Source: Casuarius casuarius (Eukaryota > Chordata > Aves > Casuariiformes > Casuariidae). From it: a stretch of DNA of 64,000 bases. Of this stretch, positions 13,714 through 26,200 are shown piece by piece. Location of the stretch: assembly GCA_003342895.1 (NCBI GenBank), contig PTFA01000415.1, positions 434,001 to 498,000 on the forward strand, read 5' to 3'. Both the position numbers and the translations under genes were made by a program. How positions within the stretch are numbered: position 1 is the stretch's first letter; every line of letters starts with the position of its first letter. A model generated the notes under the pieces. It ran no database searches, had not been told where the DNA came from, and was given only the letters and a program-made list of their open reading frames with translations.

Positions 13714-14965
13714 AAATAGGCACCCAAATAGATGTGTCTAAGCAATCTGACTTCTTCGGTCCCATTCAGGCTGATCTGATTTTTCCATTTTTCTGCTTCC
13801 TAAAGCTGTTTTCTTCAAGACAAAATCTAAGCAAAACTTGACTTGTTTTGCACAAAATGTCTATATTACTGGTATTTGCAGGAGACGTGAAGCCTGAAAC
13901 TTAGCCTATTGCTCTAAAACAATTATAAACCTGATGTGCAGATAATTATCCCATCTGTCTAGAAGTAATAACCTTGAGAAAGTAACATCTGAACATACTG
14001 CAGTTGCAAATAATCTAAAAATCCAACTTCAAAGTGAACCCAGGGAAATTTCTTCCGAATTTCCTATGATGCATTACTAATATGATGCCTCTGAACTTTA
14101 GTCACACAATTCCCTCAAAACAAATTTTGTTTGCTGTGGAAAAACTCTTGTAGGTAAAATTTGTCACCAGTCAATGAAAAATTTGGCACTCACTTAACAA
14201 CGGTTTCATTTGTGCTTATTCTGCAAAGGCAATCCAGGCATGATCTACATTTCCAGAAACTCGTATCAGTGGTACCTACTGCCAACTCATGTGAAGCTGA
14301 ACAGTGGAATTTTGATACACTATAACCTCAAATATTTAGACCTTTACTTTGCCAAAATAAAGTTGGTGTTAATTTTAGTCTCCAGTCAGACTACCTGCAG
14401 TCTGTATGTACATGCCTACAAATCTCCAATTGCTTGTTTATTTGACCCCTTGTGTTTTTTCTTCAGCAAAAACTGTAGAAGATGGAGTTTCCTACGTTTG
14501 GGAACAGGAAGGGAGAAGGATGCTCAATTTTACTTTCCACTACCACCATTACCACCTATTCCCTTCTTTGCATCCCTAATCCTCACAACTTCCTCCTGCT
14601 TCCTACAGCTGCCACCACGGTTTGCTTTGTCATCTCCCAATTTCCTCCAGAGAAGACTATGATGAGTGTGGACTAAGCGCCAGGACTCTGTGCAGCAGAC
14701 TCTCTCACAGTATTTTATATATCAGGATAAAGGCTGGATGAGTTTTATGCTATATGAAAGGTAAATTCACGTACACCTCTACCTAGTGATATTAATGTAA
14801 AAGATTTGGTAGGACTAGTGAGCAAAGGTATTTTTTGTTCAGAGAAATGACTTGATCTTTATTTGGCAGGTGCAATACAGTTGAAGTGCAACAGTTCAAA
14901 TCATTACTGCAGTGGTAATTCGCAAAGCCAAATGATGAGGCTGATTACTTCTCTAGGTATAATTG

Positions 14966-14987
14966 AAAAAAAAAAGGGGGGGGGGGG
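14966..14987. repeat. A10-G12 homopolymer pair
   Basis: Ten A are directly followed by twelve G. It is low-complexity DNA and a likely site of length variation and sequencing error. Confidence 0.9.
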
Positions 14988-16379
14988 CACGAGAAACAAT
15001 TGTTGTAAAGCATGCCGGTTCTGAGACTGCAACTACTGCAATGAAGCTTAAGGGCGAGTTGGAGAAAGCTGTAGAAGGTGACAAGTGAAAAGTGGCTTAT
15101 AATGTGGCAAATAAAAGCAGCTGCCCAGAAGTATAATCCACAGTCAGTAGCTACTTTAACACAATGTCACTCCTTATGGCTCCTAACTTCTCCAACCTGC
15201 AATGCAGGGAATAGCAGCTCTGAAAGAGGCCCAAGGCTTGTGTTTTGGTGTGAGCTTTCTAATACTTGGACTACAGAGAAAGGGCTGCTACCAGAGGGCT
15301 GGCAGCATAAAGGTGTCTAGGACATGAGGCTGTGCCTGGGCTGCACTTCCAGGTCTACCAGTTTTAATTTGGGCTAACTAAACTCTTTAAGGTTGTGGTA
15401 TATAAGTGATAAACATGCAGCTAGATGAATACATAATATAGAACATACACAGTTGTGTGTCGTTCAGCAGAAAGTGTTCTACTGGTATAGATTTAGGATC
15501 TCTCTCTACAGAAGCAGCAAAATCATGAAAGAATATTTAGATGCATGTCCTCAGTGAATCATCTATTTGATATTTATCAGCTACTTCAGGTTCTCAGGAA
15601 AGTCATACAGGCAGTTTTTAGTTTAAAAATGCAGCATCTGTTTGAGTCATGTTTGGAAATTGGTCAGTCTCTACTACTCTCAACAATGCGATTTCATGCC
15701 AGCTGTGATTAAATCTATCAGTACTCATCAGTCAACACTGGATTTGCATATTACCAGGTAAAACAGTGGTACGGATTTGCGTATGAATTAGATGCGAACA
15801 CAAAATCATGTTTCTGTCAACCATGTAAGATGGACTTGTGCTGATTGTTGACAGACAGTAGTGATAAACTGTAAAGTTAGTATGTGATTTTATGACCAGT
15901 GTAAGCCAGGTGAAGACTGTGGGATCTCCACAAGGGAGACCCCACTCATGTCACCCTTTACAAAGGGGTGATTTCTAGATAAGTCAGATCTGCTCTGATT
16001 AAATATATATGTATATATTTTTTCGTTTGAAGAGTGAGTTTTCAATTGGATCAGCCTGTCAATCAGATTCACCTTCATTTTTGTGATTATCATAACTAAT
16101 GCAAAGAACCAGCAGGTGCTCCTGAATGGTGGAAAAGACAGCACCTCAGTGGAACTGCAGTGTTAGAGTGGCTTGCGGTGATTTAGACCATCCTTTTGTA
16201 GAGGTGCAGACGACTTACTTTAGCATAAATTTGCTGTCACAAAGTTTATGGATCAATTCCTTCTGTTAAGTGGCCATGGCTCAGTATCACAGATACAAAT
16301 GAAAATCATGGAAGGAAAGGGTGCGTGGGGAAATGACAACCAAAAACAGTCTGGAAACTGCACAGTGTGATGCTTATGG

Positions 16380-16520
16380 CGATGCATCCATAAATATGAT
16401 TGCGTAGGTTGTTTATGGTGTCATCTAATATTTATTTCACGATTGGCGTTATCTGTAATTATGCTTAAAATTAAAGCTTGATTTAGCGTAATAAATTGTT
16501 GTACACATTACTACTGAGAC
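16380..16520. promoter_or_regulatory. Possible conserved non-coding element, AT-rich with homeodomain-type cores
   Basis: This stretch has balanced, non-repetitive AT-rich sequence with several CpG dinucleotides kept and clustered TAAT/ATTA cores (for example GTAATTATGC near 16455 and GCGTAATAAATTG near 16487). Retained CpGs in an otherwise CpG-poor intron and such cores are common in deeply conserved developmental enhancers. This is an impression from composition only; there is no alignment here. Confidence 0.25.
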
Positions 16521-17399
16521 TTTTTCTGGTTATATAAATTGCCGTTATTGATCCTTTAGTTAGTGTGTCTTCTGGAAAGGCATTCCATTGATTCTGTAAA
16601 GTATGTATGCTATCCATAATGCATTGTTCTCTTATATATCCATTCAGAATTTTTGCAATTGGCAGACATGTATTTATAAATTCATCATTTCAAAACTAAT
16701 TTATTTGGTTCTTTTTTGTCTCCTTCAAAATTTATTATCATGTGTTCATAATTATATAAAAATAAGTGATACTTTTATAGGCTTAATTCCTAAACACTGA
16801 TCCGTAAGGTGCTAAAATATTTGCCACTGAATTATGAAAAAAACATGTATCAGTCACTATTTTTCTGCTAGAGCTCCTGCAGGAGTAGTTTAAGCAGAAT
16901 GTATTACTTGCTTACTTGATTGTGCTGCTAATCATTCAATCAAAGTCCATTTCAGAAACAAAAGTTACTCCAGTCTAAAATAGTTCAGCTCTTCCTCTGC
17001 TGCCTTCCTTTAATCACACTGCTTCTGTTAGGCTGTCTGATAGTAAGATTTTGTAACAACTGACTTATGTAAAAGTTCTAGAGCACATTTCAGCACTTCA
17101 GAACACTGCATCAGGAACACTTTGGTATCTCTAAAAAAAAAAACTGCTGGTTTGTTTCAGTAATAACTGTATTGATGGTAAGGATAAAATGGGGAGGAGA
17201 ATATGGGAATGGGAGGAGTACTGAGAGAGGAGAGAGATGGGAAAGAAAGTATACCAGAGTGAGGCTATATCAAGATCACTATTGGTGTGTATTAGTTCTG
17301 CTCCTATGTACATCCCCTTATCATTCACTGCGGTCTGCTAAACTGACTAAAGAGACCAATTTAGCCTGCTAAGTAATGGACTAAACACTCTCAGTGTGG

Positions 17400-17640
17400 C
17401 TACTCTTCTGTTTTAAAAGAAACCTGTACGAGCAAAGCCAAATGCGACTGGCAAAAGATTAATACAATGGGAGCTTTCACCCTTATTATGGGAGTTAGAA
17501 AGCTTACAATCTTAATTTTCACCTGTGTAAATTCACAGCCAACTGAAACAGTGCTCTATCCTGCTGGCTTATTAAAATGAAGCATAATACAGCTCCCCAT
17601 TTCCATTTGAGTTCATAAAATCAAAATTAATGCTTTTTAC
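17400..17640. promoter_or_regulatory. Possible conserved non-coding element
   Basis: Non-repetitive complex sequence with kept CpGs (near 17429 and 17445) and several TTAAT/ATTAA cores, without simple repeats or long frames. It resembles vertebrate intronic conserved elements in texture. No alignment was possible, so this is only a pointer for a conservation track. Confidence 0.2.
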
Positions 17641-20600
17641 AGGCATAGAATTGTGTTTGAGAAATCTACAAGTAAGAAGATGTATAACCACGGTATTCCC
17701 AAGAGGAGAATTTATAGGTTATCTATTGCTTTTCTTGTGCTAAAGTGATTCTGAAGAAACAACAGTTACCCACAGACAAGAGCTGAATCCCCATTCTACT
17801 CTATCCACACAAATAGAAACCTACACGTGAGGGTTATCAACCCACTGTTCTGTCTGGGGGGAGGCAGTTATCATTGTAACCTTGTCTATTTTTCTTTCAG
17901 CCATTCTTGCGTCTTCAACTTTGCTGCCTTCAAATGTTCTTCTCTCTAAAAGTGTCTCTCCAGTATCAGTCTCTTGCCTGCTCTCAGGATTGGGGTAGTT
18001 TAGTACCATGAATTCCTCACCTGTTGATTTATATTTGATCTATATTTTCTGGTCCTCTGTTCCACCTACTTACTGTACATTGCTTGACTTCTGTTCCATT
18101 CCTTCTGAAATGGGAATGATATGTTCCTATGTTTCCCTGCAGTGCTCAGACCTTGATCAAGGTCTCTGGATTGTATCCAAACATAATTAAAAATAAATAT
18201 ACAAGGTAGATGTATATGAGCTTCAAAAGCAGATTTTTACATATCCCAGTGCCTTCCTGCCAGTGCTCTTTTGTTCCTGTATTTTTGTCTCTTTATGTAC
18301 TCCTAAGAATGCTTTGTATCAAAAAATTCAAATATAGTAGTCTCAGGGATCCAATTCTGTTGCCACTTAAATTGGAGAGAACCTAAATACTTTAAACCAT
18401 CAGGAGATAGCCCTTAGTAAGGAATGCTGTCAGTTTTTGTGGAGTTGTATAAGCTACGTTCTTAGCACAAATATGTTCTTGTGTTTCCTAACTGGATGTG
18501 AACAACATGCATGGGAATAGCAGTCTCAGATGTACAGCTGATGTTCTTTAATGAGGATCATAATTCTGCTTAGTTTTATACATTCCAGTTGTCATACCTG
18601 TAATATTGCTAAAAAGTTTCCAGGCACAGACACTAGGTTACAATGCCGGACATAAAATTTGTGTGTTTTGTAACCACAATTTTAGAGATAAAAGTAAAGA
18701 TTTAAAAATGGTGGATAAATATCATCATGGTAAATGGCTAACTAAAACTATTCTCCCTGTGTACATTAAGATTGCTAAGAAAATAAATACTGGTTAGAAT
18801 GTCAACAAGTGATGAAAAAGAATAAATGGCACCCATGCCAAGACCTACAAGTTGGATTTAGCCTGGGAATAAACTAGAAATGAAGCAAATGACAGATATA
18901 AATAGAGTATGAGCTGTAGCACTCTGCTCCATTATGAGATAATTGGAAAAGATAGATAAGGGGGAATTCTGAACTGAACATCATGTACTTAAATTTTTAT
19001 AAGGCATTTCAAAAGGTTCTCTGGAGATTGATACTGAAGGTACAAAATCAAATACTTATAACGAGGAAAAGAAGTAAACAATCCAAAAAGTAAATAAACA
19101 GGGTAGATATAATACAGAGCAGAGACGCTTGCAAAAGTCACTTTCTTCAGGAAAGAATGTACAGTAACAATACCATTATGACTATAGAAAACATACCATC
19201 TTTTTTTTTTTATCGTACTCAATATAATAAAAGTAAATTAGCTTAAAAGTCAAAGAGAAAAAAAATCTACTGAGTAGGAAGATGATATAACTTAAAGAAA
19301 AATAAAATAGTATAAAAGCCTTTTTTATAAAGGAATATAAAATGTTCCTGTAGCCAGAACAGAGAGAATCCTAATTGAATAAGCCAGATAATCTCTTATA
19401 GATGTAGCAAAGCAGAGGCTTGTTGCACCCATAAAGGAGAAGCAGACTAATCAAGATAAAATTAATATTTGTTTGCCTTGAGCCCAGAAATAAGCACACT
19501 AAAATAACAACAACCACCAGCAACAATGAATAGGCATTTTGCAACCTATATAGGTATATTCTGTTGCAACACAAGGAACTAAAAATCCACATATTTCAAC
19601 TCTTTTCCTACTGTGTGAATATACTGAACATATAGGTAAAAATGTGGTCATCGGCATTCATTAACCAGATTGTGTGACTGCTGTACATCTGGTCACAGAA
19701 GGGAGACAAATACTTTGTGGTCAAATGGGATAGACATACATTAGGTATAGGATAGGCTACTTTGGCACCGGTGAAGGGGAGAAGTGGGAAAAGACTGGCA
19801 GAACTTCGCATATTCCTGGGTATGTATATTAGGTGTTCAGATAATGTAGCTGCACAATAAAATTGCTAGTGATTACCTCTTTTTTAATTATCTGTTACCT
19901 TGCTAAACACACAGCTGATGTGCAAGTGATAATATAAATACATTTATGTCTGCTCTGCGAATTATATTTTATATCAGTAATGTGTAGGAGAAGCAAAGTA
20001 TTTGGTATGCGCATAGGTGGAGGTAAGAGCAATCAACAGATTGCTGCATAAATACTGTGGTTAGTCAGACAAAAAAACAGGCTAACCATCCATTGTTCAG
20101 TTCATCTGAATAAGGATTTCTTAAGGCCCTGATTCTGGAAATACTTCTCAACTGGCTTTATTATCATTTATTTTACCAGAACATTACGAATTCCAGTAGA
20201 TGAGGACATCGCTTTGCACTGAGAAACACAAAACAGAAGAATAGTCTTTGCTATTAAAAATTTATGACTAAATATATAACAGAAGAATTTCATAATATTA
20301 GTTGTTGTGATAAACAGTGGTCTTAGCATAGTAAGTATTAAGAAAGGTAGGATTAGGAATGAAAAAGTAAATAATTATTATAACTTTTAAAAAGATTATT
20401 TTCCCCCATATACTAACATGTAAAGTGAAATCTTGCTCCATTAAATGAGACCTTTGCCATTTATCTCAATAGGGGCTAAGATTTCATCCTCATAAGGCAC
20501 AGAGTAGTTACTAGAACCCTGCTATGTGTTCACTTGTCCACTCTCATGCCTTTATTACAAGAGAATTAGTCTATTTTGGTAACTTCTCAATGTCAGTTTT

Positions 20601-20755
20601 TCTCATATCCCACTGCATTCCCTCTTCTCTGGATGTTTTTTTGCCATGAAATCAGAGGTTATCTACATATCTCTTTTTAATAAGGAGAAGGAAAAGGAAT
20701 AGGAAGTTTCCAAGTTTGTATGATTCAAAAATCCAAAGATTCCTGAGGCCTGCCT

Positions 20756-20776
20756 CCCCCCCCCCCCCGCCCCCCC
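20756..20776. repeat. Poly(C) tract interrupted by one G
   Basis: Thirteen C, one G and seven C in the KCNT2 intron. It is a low-complexity tract, G-rich on the KCNT2 sense strand. Confidence 0.9.
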
Positions 20777-23199
20777 ATAGCCCAGACAAACTGCATGTAT
20801 GTATCATGCCCTTCTGGTACCTCTGTGATTGATCTGAAAGGCCTGAAATTGCATTGTTACAGCTGGAAGATCGAGAAACTATCTGAATGACAACAGAAAG
20901 CTTAGGACTTGTAATTCATCACCTGCACTGGAAGAGCAGAGAGACCATCAGTATCCCTCTTCCTACGTTTTAAAGATGTCTGCTGTAATGATGGCTAGGT
21001 AAGAGAAAATACAGCCTCCTATTGCATATCTTTGAGATCCTGGTTCAAATCCTTTCTCAGCCTGGACTTCACGTATTGTCTTGGGTCATTTGCTTATTTC
21101 AGCACTCCAACTCTAAAATTTCACCACAAAAAAACAAGTAAAAGTTACAAAATAAAATTATGCTTTCATACCTCACGGTGCTGTGAAATAATTATATTGG
21201 CTAATGTGAAGGAGATTCTCTCAGTTTGACTTAGAATGATTGACTGTAAAATCTCTTCTCTCCCAAATGGTCCAGGCTCTTATTACTATTAGTGAAGCTG
21301 TGAAATAAGACTGGTTTGGGGAAATTTGTTGAGAAAGCAATTGTTTGAATGTGGTCTAGACTCAGAGATTAAAGAAATAGGTCTAGCTGGAGTTTTTTGG
21401 TTTTGTTTTTCTCAGAATCACTTTTTTCAGCCAATCTGCACAGTTGAAAAGAAAATTATTTATCAATAGAGTAACTTTATTCCAGTTTACTGGTGAACAA
21501 CCTATCCACTGGAAATGGGAGTGAGACCGTAATCACATCACAAACGCAAGTAGGATTTCACTTTACATGTCTGTATGTGGGGGAAAATAATCTTTTTGAA
21601 AGTAATAATTGAATATTTACTTTTTCAAATCAAAATGGTTTTGTGTTCCTAAATCATTTATAGAGTTTATTTATGCCAGTATTTCAGCAGTTATCTAACA
21701 ATCCTCTCTGGATTACTCTGGGTGAGATGATCAAATACCAAGAGGAAATTTTCTATGCTGCTTTGGCTTGATCTCTTTCATGACTTTGAAAATCACCAAA
21801 CTATCAACGAGTTTTCATTGAAGTAATTTTAAAACACATATCACTATGATATTTTTGTTTATTCTGAGAATCAACTTGACACTGTAATTTTACTTTTTTT
21901 ATACTTATCCTGGTGATTTTTAATCAAAATCTCATTTCAACTTCAGAGTAAGATTTAATGTATTAGGGATATGGCTAGAGGATGATGTAGTAATTTGTTT
22001 AAGGATCTTTCCTTGTAGTATTATGAGCAGAGAGAAAGTCTTTCTCTTAGACACCTAAACACCATCTCCTTCAAATGCTAGCTAACCTCTGATGCCAGAT
22101 ATTTACATTCTGATATAAAGCTTTTCCCAAATATCTTCATTAGAAATTTCGATTTATTATTTGACATGGTGATCTTCAGCCTGGGGTACTTTCCAAGTCC
22201 AAATTTATGATCAAGGGAAAACACAGGAATGCCTTACTTCGTTACATATCTGGATTTCACAGACTCTTGCTGCTCTGTATTAATCAGTTTACATTCTTCT
22301 AGTTAAGAGGCAACAGTGCTTGGAGTGGGAACAGGTGCCTAAGGTTTACAAGTAATCCAAGTGTTACAGTGTCTAGCTACTATTTTGGTATCTGCCTGTT
22401 GTTTATCATTGTACGTGTAGAATAATATTTCAAAAGTGCCCAAAACATCTCCATACTGAGTAACAACATATTAATACATTATTTTAAACATTTTCACAGA
22501 TACACATGACTTTTCTTATGTCATTGCTTGTGAACTTCTCAATCTTCTAAAATATTTCTAGATTTCATAAAATGACTGCTGGTTTCACAAACTCCGGCTG
22601 CTAAGACGTCACTCGAAATATTCCATTTAGAACCTTATAGTATGTACTGGTAGCACTGCCATTTTAAATATACTACTTAAATGTAAAAGAGAGGAGTTCT
22701 CATGCTCCATGAACCTCAATTCAGAGTAGCATGGCATGAGGCCAGTAACTATTAGCTGTACAAATCTCCCAGCTTTGTATGGGGTGCAAATGTACACGTA
22801 CCTGTACTATTTATCACTTTTAACGCACAGTAAACTATTACTTCACATTTGAAAACAGAAAAAAAATCAGTGTGTGAATTCACAGGGCATTCCTTCAAAT
22901 TGGTTGTTTTTTTTCTTTTTTAATCTATTGTGCCTATATTTAATATAGTGACAAGGGAAATGAAGCTAACTGATTTTTCCATACATGTATGTGCAGTTAT
23001 AGTAAATATGGAACAAGTTGCTTCATAAAGCTTTATACTGTAGTCGCTGGTATACCTTCTGTAGAACAGAAAATAATCCCTTCTACTCATACCAAATAGC
23101 ATACTGACCTGTAATTATTCCCATTGAAATAAACAGAACTAATTGTAGTAGAAGGTGATTTTTTACTGTAAAAAGATGAAAATCTCTCTGCAGTTTACT

Positions 23200-23217
23200 A
23201 AAAAAAAAAAAAAAAAA
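23200..23217. repeat. Poly(A) run
   Basis: Eighteen consecutive A, followed after GTGA by a T-rich run, so the site can form a small A/T hairpin. No retroposon body was recognised. Confidence 0.9.
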
Positions 23218-26200
23218 GTGATTTTTTTTCCCCCTCAATTTCTCATGTGCATCAGAACACTTTTAGTGGCTAACGTTCTTCATGTGGATTCAGTACTTTT
23301 ACAGTATTTTGATGAATGCTAAATGACACACAAGGAATGAAACTCTGGCCAAGACAGTGGTGTTCTAGAATACTAATGTACTATTCTACAGCCTTGCTGT
23401 ACAGATCACAATTCCTCATGAATCCATGTAAGGTATGGAAATCTAACAGATAAAACATTGGTATTTCAGTTCCACGAGCTATAGGCTCAACTCTAAATCT
23501 GTCAGAGGTGAAGGGGTGACTGTGGGAAGAAGGCAGAGAAGGAATGAAGTGGGTGTTTTGGGGTATTTCCAGCTGTGCATAGGTTTTACAGGTCATCTAT
23601 GTTAGTTTTCATAACACGGAATGCTGAAATGTCTTTTTTGCACTATGACCTAAAGCAAAAGTTGATATAAATCTTTTTTTGCAGTTAATCTTTACTTGAC
23701 CAGAGAAATAAGAATGTACTTGCAAAAGATTTTTAACTTGGAAGAAATTAGTCTTCCAGTTAAAATCAACCCTCATGCCAGTTCTCATCAAACCACTATT
23801 TAGTATAATAATAATTTAGCTTTTTTTCAGTTTCGTTTGATGGAAAGATTAAAATAGTCTCTTCACAGTTACTGAAAGTCAATATGGAAATTTACTGACC
23901 AAGTTGTGTGGTAAAATGTACACAGTCCTTTTCCCATAAAATAAATTCCCAGCTAATTCTCATCATTCTTCACCTTCATGTGAACTCCATTTAGGAGGAA
24001 AACAATCCAACGCACAACAAAGTCTGCTTTTTATAGCTCTTTCTTGACGCTAGTCATAGCTGGTAGTATTCATAAAGGAGAAATGCTACTAATTTATAAT
24101 AGTATTCTTAAAGCTACTTATACTAGATTTACTATTTTTTGAAATTTTAGAAACTAAAAATATTTTATGCCATTATCTTTTGGACTGTATTCCAAAAATT
24201 TGTACTGATCGCTGTCACAAAACAGACTGAAGCACAGAAATAACATTTACATTAGACTATTTAAACTAAAATTTTCTTCTGCAAACATTTCTTCTGCAAG
24301 CTGCATTTTTTCTATTAATAAGAGCAACATATTAGGTTAGGATGTGAAAATATGACATCTAAAGCAGTATGATAAAAGTACTTTACATGTTTCATTCATT
24401 TTTTTCTGTACTCTGCTCAATTTCTCATTTGCTTAGTGCTTTACTTATATTAGCGATATTTGTTTATTTCAGACTAAAAATTATTACTGTAAGACCTGTG
24501 TCTGATTTGCAGGGGGGGAAAAAGTATTCAAACTAAACATATCTGGAACTTCCCACAGATACTTTAGCAGGCCTAGAAAGGTTATCTGAGATTCCATATA
24601 TGGCCAAAGTGTTAAAAAGTGAAAAAGAAAAAAAAAAGTGATATTGCACATGCTTTTTACACATCGCCATGACCAGTGTAGCCCTATAAAAAGGTGTGTC
24701 ATTCCTTAAATTACAAAGCCAAACAGTCAAGCCCTGCAATCTGTAAACACTTATACAGTACACCAAAAGTTGCCATTAGCATGCCAGCAACTCTAAGTAA
24801 TGACTGAGCTAAATATGAGATTATCACAATTCCCCTGAAATTCTGTCTCCCACAATCACACTTCTAACAGTTATACAAAGCACGAAGATGATGATTTAAC
24901 AGATATGTACAAAAAAGAAGAATATTTAGACAAAATTTCAGAATAAGGCAGAGAACAAAAGCCCCAAAATGATGCAGATGTCTTGCCTGAAGTTTGCCAC
25001 AGAGAAAAGTTTATCAGAGACTCCATTTGTTCTATCAAATCAACAGAGAAGAGTACGTTTAACACATGCTGATGCCAAGTCCTAAAATAATTGTGCATTA
25101 ATACATAGCTGTCTTTATTCTCTAGTATTTAAAGGTCCTTTGGCTTCAATATTACCATCCAAATGGAGGATAAAATACATAGGATGGCTAATCTAATACT
25201 TGCAGCTTAACACAGGCATATGACTGGAATATATCTAACTGCAGTGTGAAACTGCTTTCTACCTTTCAAACACAGCTTTCTGCACCATGCAAGCATTGCC
25301 TATGATTATTGTTTAACATTTTTTAATAAAAATGTTACATGTCTCATTAAGGAGTTGTAATGATTCAGAAATTTTGAACACATAATAGAACAAGTATTTT
25401 AAAAGTTGTTCTAATCTCTAAAATGCCACCTCTGTGTTCTTTATGGCTAACAAAGTACATGCATATCATCATGAATTTCATATACATCTCCGTCTTGTTA
25501 GTCAGAGTCACCTATTACACTTCCTGATTAATCTGTCCTTCAGAAGACATGGCTTTAATTGTCTTTGCCTTAGATTAAGAAAAAGTTAAATTATGTATTT
25601 TAACAAAATTTTAAAAGTCCAAAGCTGTCATCATTTTTTATGTTAAGTAGCACCTTACATCACAGAGTACTGAGACATTAAAGTGCTACTCATCAGCAGT
25701 ATGGGTGGCAGAATTGTGTGCCTGGTATTAATTTTTCAAAATAATAATGGAAAGCTCCCATAATGTGCCTTGTATATTTTTTAAAAAATGATTTAGCAGA
25801 TGCCTTCAAAAAATTAGCTTGTTCAGTGCAAAAACTAATTTTTCCTTAAATGTAACTTCCCAAAGGAACACAAAGTTTGGAGTTTGCTGGCTTTGATGAG
25901 AGTCAAACTATTTTTAGCTAACAGGGTGTTGGTGAGGGGGGCTAGGAGACATATTGTTCCATTACCTTGTTTCTGAAGCCTTCTATATATATTTTAGGCT
26001 CATCAGTCTTAGGTGGAACATGAATACAATGAGGAGAGATCTGTGTTTATGAATAGGATTGGACTGGCTGTATTGATATTAGGAATTCTGATAACCAATT
26101 GTTAAATGTCTACGGCAATACAAGGCACAGTAGTACTTCCAGCTCTCTCTTTTCACTATAGGACCTTTTCTGTCACTGTAAAGTGGCACTGCCATCTTAG

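Noticed and set aside
14210..14676. 150-codon and 64-codon overlapping plus-strand frames
   Set aside because: No domain, no splice-supported exon boundaries, mixed hydrophobic and Leu/Pro-rich composition, and within a KCNT2 intron in AT-rich DNA; treated as chance.
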